From: an uncultured Eisenbergiella sp.
GTDB taxonomy: Bacteria > Bacillota > Clostridia > Lachnospirales > Lachnospiraceae
Reading direction: 5' to 3'
Assembly: GCA_910585455.1 (NCBI GenBank)
Contig: CAJUEL010000052.1
Coordinates: 1 to 31,007, forward strand
Length of the DNA: 31,007 nt
Position numbers and translations under genes: made by a program. A model generated the notes under the pieces. The model was given only the letters and a program-made list of their open reading frames with translations, was not told the origin of the DNA and did not search any database. Numbering within the stretch: position 1 is the first letter of the stretch; each line of letters opens with the position of its first letter. Shown piece after piece: positions 8,150 through 14,103 of the stretch.

Positions 8150-8177
8150 TAACAGTTCAGCCAGGTCTGAACTGTTA
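8150..8177. repeat. GTAACAGTTCAG-type palindrome between the SprA-like paralogues
   Basis: TAACAGTTCAG (8150-8160) and CTGAACTGTTA (8167-8177) form an 11-bp stem around CCAGGT. The same arms recur as a 14-bp stem at 25091-25120. No T run follows, so it is a dispersed palindrome, perhaps stabilising or separating the two messages, not a clear terminator. Confidence 0.65.
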
Positions 8178-8205
8178 CGGTTTATTACAGTATGGAGGCA
8201 GTTTT

Positions 8206-8925
8206 ATGATAAGCAGTATTTTGGGCGTAAGTCCATACGCCCGCACTTATCCGTATGAGCAATATCAGGTCAGGAATGAGAACCTGACTCCCGTTGAGCA
8301 GGCGCAGCAAACCCGTCAGGCACAGGATACCGGCAAGGTGCGCAATGTGGTAACGACAAGCAAAGCCGCCAGTCCCGACACGCCGATTCAGCCTGTACAG
8401 TCCGTCCCTTCCGTAGATGTGGAAGCCTCCGGCGACGCCGGACAGCTGATCCCCTTCTTAAGGCAGGGCGCAGATCCGGCGGAATTGGCAGTTCGTATGC
8501 GCATGACGCAATATGATCCCGCGCAGAATGCCAAAAATGCGGCGCAGGAAATGAAAACCGGCGCTTTGCCCAATCCCGCAAACGAAGGCGAATGCAAGAC
8601 CTGTGCGGAGCGGAAATATCAGGACGGTTCCGATGATCCCGGTGTTTCCTTTAAAACAGCCGCTCACATTGCGCCGGAACAGGCGGCAGCAAAGGTGCGG
8701 GGACATGAAATGGAGCATGTCACACGTGAGCAGGCGAAGGCTGAGCGGGAAGACCGCGAGGTGGTCAGCCAGCATGTGAACATTCATACCGCCATATGTC
8801 CGGAATGTGGAAAGGTGTACGTGTCCGGCGGCACCACTACCACCACTACCGCGGCCAAAAGCCAGCTCGACGATGAAAGCAATGTCCCGCTGCAAAAGCG
8901 CAAACCGTTTTTCGCGGTGGCATAA
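8206..8925 (+). CDS. SprA-related putative metallopeptidase
   Basis: A 239-residue protein whose central-to-C-terminal region matches what I know of the SprA-related family. C130xxC133 is followed by RKYQDGSDDPGVSFK (136-150). The zinc-peptidase motif HEMEH (H167, E168, H171) comes next, then REVVSQHVNIHTAICPECGKVYVSGGTT with C198xxC201. A T/A-rich stretch and the tail QKRKPFFAVA end the protein. Residues 1-105 match the upstream paralogue. No signal peptide is present, so it is cytoplasmic or exported by an unrecognised route. The ribosome site GGAGG lies 7 bases before the ATG. The two cysteine pairs suggest a structural zinc or disulfides. Proteolytic activity is inferred from HExxH; the target is unknown, and the upstream protein sharing its ends is the obvious candidate. 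Confidence 0.85.
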   Translation: MISSILGVSPYARTYPYEQYQVRNENLTPVEQAQQTRQAQDTGKVRNVVTTSKAASPDTPIQPVQSVPSVDVEASGDAGQLIPFLRQGADPAELAVRMRMTQYDPAQNAKNAAQEMKTGALPNPANEGECKTCAERKYQDGSDDPGVSFKTAAHIAPEQAAAKVRGHEMEHVTREQAKAEREDREVVSQHVNIHTAICPECGKVYVSGGTTTTTTAAKSQLDDESNVPLQKRKPFFAVA

Positions 8926-8934
8926 ATGAGCTTG

Positions 8935-8964
8935 AAAAGCCCCTGATTTTTCGGGGGTTTTTTT
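8935..8964 (+). terminator. Terminator after the SprA-like pair
   Basis: AAAAGCCCC (8935-8943) pairs with GGGGGTTTT (8953-8961) with one mismatch, followed by continuous T to 8964: a standard intrinsic terminator. Confidence 0.85.
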
Positions 8965-9032
8965 ATACGATAGAAAACTTCGTTCCCTATCGTATAAGAA
9001 ACATGACACACAGCTGTCATGATCGCTATGAT
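8965..9032 (+). promoter_or_regulatory. Palindrome-rich control region of the WYL regulator
   Basis: Two inverted repeats precede the regulator gene: ATACGATAG/CTATCGTAT (8965-8973, 8987-8995) and ATGACA/TGTCAT (9003-9008, 9015-9020). A possible promoter is ATGACA (9003-9008), 18 bp, TATGAT (9027-9032), which would place the second palindrome over the -35. Autoregulation is plausible but the promoter match is weak. Confidence 0.4.
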
Positions 9033-9064
9033 AGGCTATTTGTGATGGAAGGAACCGCGTACAT

Positions 9065-9985
9065 ATGAAAATAGACCGTCTGATTGGAATTTTATCCGTG
9101 CTGCTGCAAAAGGATACCGTGACCGCCCCCTGTCTTGCCAGACAGTTTGAAGTGTCCCGCCGGACCATCAACCGGGACATCGAGGACCTGTGCAAGGCAG
9201 GAATTCCCCTGGTGACACGACAGGGCGCCAATGGTGGAATCTCCATCATGGAAAATTACAAAATTGACCGCACGCTCCTGACCTGTGGGGAAATGCAGGA
9301 TATCCTTGCCGGGCTGCGCAGCCTTGACAGCATCAACGGCACAAACCGTTATGGACAGCTCATGGAAAAGCTTTCCGCAGGCGCGTCGGATTTTCTGTCC
9401 GGCAATCAATCCGTTCTCATCGACCTTTCCTCCTGGTACAAGGACTCCCTCGCGCCGAAGATCGCCCTGATCCGTGAAGCGATCGACAGCCATCGGGCCC
9501 TCCGCTTTTTTTATTACGCCCCGAAGGGAGAAAGCGAGCGAAGCATCGAGCCCTATTATCTGATTTTTCGCTGGTCGAGCTGGTATGTATGGGGATGGTG
9601 TCAAAGCAGAGCGGATTTCCGCCTGTTCAAGCTAAACCGTATGGACCGGCTTTTTGTAGGAGAAAGCTTTTCTCCTCAAAACCCCGTGCCGCTCCCGGAC
9701 CTGCGCAACGAACGCATTTTTCCCGGCGGCATCCGCGTCAAGGCGTTGTTTGACGCTTCCTGCAAGTGGCGGCTGGTGGAAGAATTCGGCACGGAATGTT
9801 TTGAACAGCAGGCAGACGGGCGGCTGCTATTTCATGCCGATTATACCGATCGGGAAAATCTGATCACGTGGCTTTTATCCTTCCGGGATAAGGTTATGCT
9901 TTTAGAACCGGAAAGTATCCGCGACGAGCTGTGCAGCGCCCTGCGCAGCGCATTGGAGCGGTATGAACCTCCAGGCAGAAAGTGA
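9065..9985 (+). CDS. WYL-domain transcriptional regulator (YafY/DeoR-like)
   Basis: A 306-residue cytoplasmic regulator. An N-terminal winged helix-turn-helix (about 5-60, with LARQFEVSRRTINRDIEDLCKAG) is followed by a linker. The WYL ligand-sensing domain spans about 140-215 (RALRFFYY, SIEPYYLIFRWSSWYVWGWC, RLFKLNRMDRL). A WCX-type C-terminal extension covers about 220-300. WYL domains bind small molecules or nucleic acids and switch the HTH. The start has GGAAGGAA about 9 bases upstream. Its stop lies 10 bp before the GyrI-like gene, so the two form an operon; together they look like a ligand-responsive regulator and a ligand-binding accessory protein. Target genes other than its own operon cannot be deduced. 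Confidence 0.9.
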   Translation: MKIDRLIGILSVLLQKDTVTAPCLARQFEVSRRTINRDIEDLCKAGIPLVTRQGANGGISIMENYKIDRTLLTCGEMQDILAGLRSLDSINGTNRYGQLMEKLSAGASDFLSGNQSVLIDLSSWYKDSLAPKIALIREAIDSHRALRFFYYAPKGESERSIEPYYLIFRWSSWYVWGWCQSRADFRLFKLNRMDRLFVGESFSPQNPVPLPDLRNERIFPGGIRVKALFDASCKWRLVEEFGTECFEQQADGRLLFHADYTDRENLITWLLSFRDKVMLLEPESIRDELCSALRSALERYEPPGRK

Positions 9986-9995
9986 GGAAAGCAAA

Positions 9996-10634
9996 ATGGC
10001 ATTTGACTACAAAAAAGAATACCCGGAATTTTACCTCCCTCCGAAAAAACCCGGTATCGTGGAAATACCGGAAATGAACTTCGTCGCCGTTCGCGGGCAG
10101 GGAGACCCCAACGAGCCGGATGGCGCATATAAAACGGCAATCGGCCTGTTATATGGCATCGCGTTCACAATCAAAATGAGCTATAAAACAAACCATAGCA
10201 TTGACGGCTACTTTTCTTACGTTGTCCCTCCTCTGGAGGGGCTCTGGCAGCAGGAGGGGAGGGACATCCCCGACTATGCCCACAAGGAAAATTTTCAGTG
10301 GATTTCCATGATCCGCCTGCCGGATTTTGTGACGAAGCAGGAATTTTTGTGGGCGGCGCAGGAAGCCTCTCAAAAGAAAAAGACCGATTTTTCCAGAGCG
10401 GAATTTTTCACCCTGCGGGAGGGGCTTTGCGTACAATGCATGCATGTGGGCAGCTATGACGATGAGCCCGCCACCCTGTCCCAAATGGAGCGTTTTCTGG
10501 CGGCAAATGACTACGTCACGGATTTTTCCGGCGGACGGCTCCACCACGAAATCTATTTGAGCGATCCGAGACGGTGCGCGCCCGAAAAACTGCGGACCGT
10601 CATACGGCATCCGGTAAAACGAAAGCTTTCCTAA
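9996..10634 (+). CDS. GyrI-like small-molecule-binding domain protein
   Basis: A 212-residue cytoplasmic protein of the GyrI-like/COG4832 type. The FYLPPKKPGIVEIPEMNFVAVRG opening and the repeated SHS2-like pattern (IAFTIKM, YFSYVVPPLEGLW, FQWISMIRLPDFV, EGLCVQCMHVGSYDDEP) are typical of stand-alone members. These are thought to bind or sequester hydrophobic compounds, and some hydrolyse them. Start ATG 9996 was chosen because GAGGAAAG lies 5-11 bases upstream; the in-frame ATG at 9963 would overlap the WYL gene by 23 bp and lacks a site. It follows the WYL regulator in an operon and ends in a strong terminator. It may supply or buffer the ligand the regulator senses (inference). Confidence 0.85.
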   Translation: MAFDYKKEYPEFYLPPKKPGIVEIPEMNFVAVRGQGDPNEPDGAYKTAIGLLYGIAFTIKMSYKTNHSIDGYFSYVVPPLEGLWQQEGRDIPDYAHKENFQWISMIRLPDFVTKQEFLWAAQEASQKKKTDFSRAEFFTLREGLCVQCMHVGSYDDEPATLSQMERFLAANDYVTDFSGGRLHHEIYLSDPRRCAPEKLRTVIRHPVKRKLS

Positions 10635-10641
10635 AATGGGT

Positions 10642-10680
10642 CTCCGAAAGCAATCCCTGCTTTCGGAGGCTCATTTTATT
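10642..10680 (+). terminator. Terminator after the WYL/GyrI operon
   Basis: CTCCGAAAGCA (10642-10652) pairs perfectly with TGCTTTCGGAG (10658-10668) around a 5-nt loop. The sequence TCATTTTATT follows. Confidence 0.8.
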
Positions 10681-10688
10681 AAAAAGTA

Positions 10689-10757
10689 TTGACATCCCGC
10701 TTTTTGCGTGTTAGTATACGATGTGAACAGTTCACAAAGTAAACTTTTTTGTAAACT
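10689..10757 (+). promoter_or_regulatory. Promoter and overlapping operator palindromes of the MarR-DegV operon
   Basis: TTGACA (10689-10694) and TAGTAT (10712-10717) are 17 bp apart. Just downstream lie GTGAACaGTTCAC (10723-10735), the overlapping near-palindrome AGTTCACaaaGTAAACT (10729-10745) and a further GTAAACT at 10751-10757. This cluster at the transcription start is a good candidate for MarR autorepression. Confidence 0.75.
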
Positions 10758-10795
10758 GTCAGATATGATTGCACAATGCCCGAAAGGAGATCCAT

Positions 10796-11269
10796 ATGTC
10801 AGACTTAAATGAACAGCTCCTGGATGCCTGGGTCACGCTTTCCACGACCGTCAACAATGACAGACTCGTATCGGAAATGTCCTACAATGAATCCATCCTC
10901 TGCAACATTCTCTATCGCAGTCAGACGCTATGTCCATCCACAAAGCTGACCGCAACAGACCTGTGCAGGGAAACCGGCATGCTGAAATCGCAGATGAACC
11001 GTACCTTAAATGCCATGGAACAAAAGGGACTCATCAGCAAGGAACGCTCTTTAGCGGATAAACGACAGGTTTATATCACATTTCTGGAGGATAACTTTCC
11101 TGCCTACCAAAAGCAGCATGAAAAGCTTCTCACATTGGTGGACGCCATTACCACCCAGCTTGGCGCACAAAAAACCTGCGAAGCCATCACATTGCTTCGC
11201 ACAATTTCAACCATCGCAGGGGATGTCCTGCGCACACAAAAAACGACAGAAAGGGAAAATGAAACATGA
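10796..11269 (+). CDS. MarR-family transcriptional regulator
   Basis: A 157-residue winged-helix regulator. The DNA-binding core spans about 50-105 (KLTATDLCRETGMLKSQMNRTLNAMEQKGLISKERSLADKRQVYITF), with the basic wing SLADKRQV typical of MarR. Flanking helices form the dimer interface. Start ATG 10796 has AAGGAG about 6 bases upstream; an upstream in-frame TTG at 10769 has no site. The stop overlaps the DegV start by 4 bp (ATGA), so the two are translationally coupled. It probably represses its own promoter through the palindromes at 10723-10757. Given the DegV partner, fatty acids or lipid-like compounds are a reasonable guess for the signal, comparable in idea to FabT/MarR lipid regulators, but this is inference. 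Confidence 0.9.
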   Translation: MSDLNEQLLDAWVTLSTTVNNDRLVSEMSYNESILCNILYRSQTLCPSTKLTATDLCRETGMLKSQMNRTLNAMEQKGLISKERSLADKRQVYITFLEDNFPAYQKQHEKLLTLVDAITTQLGAQKTCEAITLLRTISTIAGDVLRTQKTTERENET

Positions 11270-12114
11270 TCCGCATACTGATAGACTCCGCATCCGACTA
11301 TCCATTAGAGGAAGTAAAAGAAAAAAATATGGAACTGGTTTCCATTCAAATCTCGATCGGCGAAAAGGCATACCGGGACGGTATCGACCTGGACCGCAAC
11401 GATTTTTACACAATTCTGGAAGAAAGCGGGACGTTCCCCAAAACCTCCCAGCCCTCCCCTCAGGAATTTCTTGATATTTTCAGGGATGTGAAGGAAAAGG
11501 GCGACGAAATCGTCTGTATTTTATTATCCTCCGCCCTTTCCGGTACATACCAGAGCGCATTTCTGGCAAGGAGCATGGCAGACTACGACAAAATCTATCT
11601 GGTCGATTCCCTGTCCGCTACCTATTGTATCAAGGTCCTGGCGGACTATGCCTGCCGTCTGCGCGACGAGGGCGCGGATGCCGCACAGATCGCAAAACAG
11701 GTGGAAGCCTTAAAGTCCCGGGTGAAGGTGCTGGCGGCCCTGGATACCCTGGAATATCTCTCCCGGGGCGGCAGGCTGAGCAAAACCGCGGCAGCCATCG
11801 GCGACATGGCAAACATCAAGCCGATCATCACTCTGACGCCGGAGGGAAATGTGGGCGTCCTGGGCAAATGCCTGGGCAAAAACAAAGCCATCTGCTCCTT
11901 AAAAAAGCACCTGCAGGAAATGAAGGTGGATGAAAGCTTCCCGCTCTATCCCATCTATTCCTTTGGAACGGAAAACTGTACCCGCATGGAAGAAAAGCTG
12001 GTACAGGAGGGCTATCATCCCGATACCCGCCTCCAGATCGGTCCCACCATCGGCTCCCACATCGGACCGGAAGCCTTCGGCATCATTTTTGTCTCGGAAA
12101 AGGAAGCCGACTGA
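11266..12114 (+). CDS. DegV family fatty-acid-binding protein (FakB-like)
   Basis: A 282-residue cytoplasmic protein of the DegV family. It opens with IRILIDSASDYP, has the lipid-pocket segment FPKTSQPSPQEF, the SSALSGTYQSA phosphate/carboxylate loop and the conserved LDTLEYLSRGGRLSK. Family members hold a fatty acid and present it to the kinase FakA, which makes acyl-phosphate for PlsX/PlsY phospholipid synthesis. No fakA is visible in the window, so the protein must work with a kinase elsewhere. Length and motifs are normal. It overlaps the MarR gene by 4 bp, and a terminator follows 22 bp after the stop. Which fatty acid it binds cannot be told from sequence. Confidence 0.93.
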   Translation: MIRILIDSASDYPLEEVKEKNMELVSIQISIGEKAYRDGIDLDRNDFYTILEESGTFPKTSQPSPQEFLDIFRDVKEKGDEIVCILLSSALSGTYQSAFLARSMADYDKIYLVDSLSATYCIKVLADYACRLRDEGADAAQIAKQVEALKSRVKVLAALDTLEYLSRGGRLSKTAAAIGDMANIKPIITLTPEGNVGVLGKCLGKNKAICSLKKHLQEMKVDESFPLYPIYSFGTENCTRMEEKLVQEGYHPDTRLQIGPTIGSHIGPEAFGIIFVSEKEAD

Positions 12115-12135
12115 CACCATAATCCCTGAAACCAG

Positions 12136-12177
12136 AAAGCAGCAGGCAAAGGACTTTCCCCCGCCTGCTGCTTTTAT
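12136..12177 (+). terminator. Terminator after the DegV gene
   Basis: AAAGCAGCAGGC (12136-12147) pairs perfectly with GCCTGCTGCTTT (12163-12174), then TATC. The A-rich left side also allows function for the convergent gene. Confidence 0.8.
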
Positions 12178-12240
12178 CATGCGGCATTACCGCACATTCT
12201 ATGGCCCGTAACACATTCTACGACGTGATGCCGCTGTGCT

Positions 12241-13371
12241 TCATCCCCTCGCGGCATCCAGCTCCTTCTGCACCTTTTCCAGATCCGCGCGGATGGAAAG
12301 CTTCTGCGGGCAGTGCGTCTCGCACTTGCCGCACTTGATGCAGTTCTTCGCCTTCTCATTTTCCTTGATTCCGTTCTCCCAGCTCCCCTTTACATGGTCA
12401 TAGGTTCCGTAAATATGATACCGGTTCCAGGCAGCGAAATTGGCGGGAATGTTCACGCCCGCCGGACAGGGCATGCAGTACCGGCAGCCCGTGCAGCCGT
12501 TCTGCACACGGGAACGAAGCTCCTTCACGATCTCCTCTACCGCAGCCTCCTCCTGTGCGGAAAGCGGCTGGAAGGATGTAAAGGTCTTTAAATTGTCCTC
12601 CACCTGCTCTTCGGTGGACATACCGCTCAGGATCACCTTCACGCCCGGATGGCTTCCCACCCACCGAAGCGCCCAGGATGCGATGCTCGCTTCCGGATCC
12701 ATGCTGTGGAACTTCGCATTGATATCATCGGAGAAATTCGCAAGGCTGCCGCCCTTGATCGGCTCCATGATGACGAGCGGCACGCCAAGGCGCTCCGCCA
12801 GCGCATATCCCTTATCCCCCGCCTGCTCCTGCGTATCCATATAATTATACTGGATCTGGCAAAAATCCCAGGCGCGGTATTGAATAATCTCTTCAAAAGC
12901 CTCATAGCCGTCATGGAACGAAAAGCCCAGATACCGGATCTTCCCCTCCTTCTGCAGCTCCTCACAGTATTCCACGATGCCAAGCTTCTTGATCTTCTCC
13001 CAGCTCTCTTTTCCGATCGCATGCAGCAAATAGAAGTCAATGTGGTCCGTCTTAAGCCGCGCAAGCTGCTCGGCAAAAATACGCTTCGCATCCTCTAATG
13101 ACTGCACCAGCCAGATGGGCATCTTGGTCGCCAGATAAAAAGAATCCCTGTCGTATTTCTGCAGCGCTTCCCCTACAAAGGGCTCGCTCTCACCGTCATG
13201 ATACGGATAAGCCGTATCTATGTAGTTGACGCCGGCGGCAATTGCGCTGTCCAGCATCTTCTGCGACCGCTCCCTGTCGATCTTCCCGTCCGGCGTAACA
13301 GGAAAACGCATGCAGCCAAATCCCAGCAATGAAGTCTCGATTCCCAGTTTCTCCATTCTTCTCTTTTCCAT
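12241..13371 (-). CDS. Aldo/keto reductase with C-terminal [4Fe-4S] ferredoxin-like domain
   Basis: A 376-residue oxidoreductase. The N-terminal (beta/alpha)8 AKR domain (about 8-285) has the catalytic tetrad D52, Y57, K83, H117 (VNYIDTAYPYH, LATK, YLLHAIG). The C-terminal 85 residues hold two cysteine clusters, CTGCRYCMPC and CIKCGKCETHC, of the iron-sulfur type. Such hybrid AKRs are common in anaerobic Clostridia, and the clusters may pass electrons from ferredoxin; substrate unknown. The start ATG has AGAGG 9 bases upstream; an alternative Met six codons in is weaker. It lies directly downstream of two tRNA genes on the same strand, and a possible promoter overlaps the tRNA terminator. The gene ends convergent with the DegV gene. 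Confidence 0.92.
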   Translation of the reverse strand: MEKRRMEKLGIETSLLGFGCMRFPVTPDGKIDRERSQKMLDSAIAAGVNYIDTAYPYHDGESEPFVGEALQKYDRDSFYLATKMPIWLVQSLEDAKRIFAEQLARLKTDHIDFYLLHAIGKESWEKIKKLGIVEYCEELQKEGKIRYLGFSFHDGYEAFEEIIQYRAWDFCQIQYNYMDTQEQAGDKGYALAERLGVPLVIMEPIKGGSLANFSDDINAKFHSMDPEASIASWALRWVGSHPGVKVILSGMSTEEQVEDNLKTFTSFQPLSAQEEAAVEEIVKELRSRVQNGCTGCRYCMPCPAGVNIPANFAAWNRYHIYGTYDHVKGSWENGIKENEKAKNCIKCGKCETHCPQKLSIRADLEKVQKELDAARG

Positions 13372-13396
13372 AAAAGCAGCCCTCTTCTTTCTTGAT

Positions 13397-13424
13397 ATGA
13401 TATTGAAATACCCCGTAAAATCAA
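13397..13424 (-). promoter_or_regulatory. Possible promoter of the aldo/keto reductase
   Basis: On the minus strand TTGATT (13419-13424) and TATCAT (13397-13402) are 16 bp apart. The -35 lies inside the loop of the tRNA terminator hairpin. Moderate match only. Confidence 0.4.
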
Positions 13425-13440
13425 TGATCTTACGGGGTAT
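13408..13440 (-). terminator. Terminator of the tRNA pair
   Basis: ATACCCCGTAA and TTACGGGGTAT form a perfect 11-bp stem (13408-13418, 13430-13440). It lies 6 bp past the 3' end of tRNA-Ala and is followed by TTCAATATC, a weak U-tract. Confidence 0.65.
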
Positions 13441-13446
13441 CCGGTA

Positions 13447-13519
13447 TGGACCCGAAGGGATTCGAACCCTCGGTCTCTGCGTTGCGAACGCAGCGCTTTC
13501 CCAGCTAAGCTACGAGCCC
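13447..13519 (-). tRNA. tRNA-Ala (CGC)
   Basis: A 73-nt cloverleaf on the minus strand. The acceptor stem is GGGCTCG/CGGGTCC with the G3-U70 pair that marks alanine tRNAs. The D arm is GCTT..AAGC. The anticodon stem CTGCG/CGCAG has loop TTCGCAA, so the anticodon is CGC, reading GCG codons. The T loop is TTCGAAT. The discriminator is A and CCA is not encoded. It is the second gene of a Val-Ala pair. Confidence 0.95.
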
Positions 13520-13544
13520 ATATGAGAAACAAATTCTCATGAAG

Positions 13545-13618
13545 TGGAAGCAACGGGGCTCGAACCCGTGGCCTCTCGCGTGTGAGGCGAACGCTCATCC
13601 CAGCTGAGCTATGCTTCC
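13545..13618 (-). tRNA. tRNA-Val (CAC)
   Basis: A 74-nt cloverleaf on the minus strand. The acceptor stem GGAAGCA/TGCTTCC is perfect. The D arm is GCTC..GAGC. The anticodon stem TTCGC/GCGAG has loop CTCACAC, so the anticodon is CAC, reading GTG codons. The T arm ACGGG/CCCGT has loop TTCGAGC. The discriminator is A with no encoded CCA. It is transcribed first in the pair, 25 bp ahead of tRNA-Ala. Confidence 0.95.
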
Positions 13619-14103
13619 GTGTGCTGACTTACCTATTATAACACTTTATGAAAAAGAATCAAGCCCTAAATTGAAATTTTTTTAAATTTTCAAAAAATCA
13701 GATTTGCCGGTTGACAAGACTGTATAGAAAAGCATTACAATAGAGAATAGTCCGTGTGCGCCCAACTGTATCTGTGAAATATTGGAACACGTCATAATTG
13801 AGTGCAGCAGCGTATAGTAAGTTCTGATAGCAGGAGAAAGCGTGAAAAATATGATTTATATTGTAGACAACCTGTCAAATTATTTAATATAACTGTTTAT
13901 AATCTATTATGGATTTCGGATAAGCCCAGGAAAAAACCGTTTTTTACCGGGCTATCCGCGTTAAGCGTGCTGTCTGTTGTTTTGTGTCGTTTACGCAAAA
14001 ATGATGTTGTTCGCACAGAGGGTATTTTGTTGTTTCCTTCGTTGTGATATAAATAAAAAATAAGTTACAGATACAGATCATATCGAAAAAGGAGTGACGA
14101 ATT
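13619..14103. other. AT-rich intergenic region before the orphan lipoprotein
   Basis: This 485-bp region has no convincing full gene. Besides the leftward tRNA promoter it holds a rightward promoter-like pair, TTGACA (13711-13716) and TACAAT (13736-13741), 19 bp apart. A 16-codon open frame with a GTG start and an AGGAG site 5 bases upstream lies at 13842-13892. A hairpin of GGATAAGCCCAGG with CCGGGCTATCC (13918-13957) encloses an A6/T6 palindrome. The 81-codon frame over 13802-14047 lacks a ribosome site and protein-like composition. It may be a long leader of the lipoprotein gene or a remnant. Confidence 0.5.
13635..13662 (-). promoter_or_regulatory. Promoter of the tRNA pair
   Basis: On the minus strand TTGATT (13657-13662) and TATAAT (13635-13640) are 16 bp apart, about 17 bp before the 5' end of tRNA-Val. 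Confidence 0.75.

Noticed and set aside
8458..9249. Long minus-strand open frame over the SprA-like gene
   Set aside because: It is a shadow of the plus-strand gene, crosses a terminator and has no family resemblance.
13802..14047. 81-codon open frame before the orphan lipoprotein
   Set aside because: It has no ribosome site, low-quality composition and spans a hairpin; better read as non-coding.
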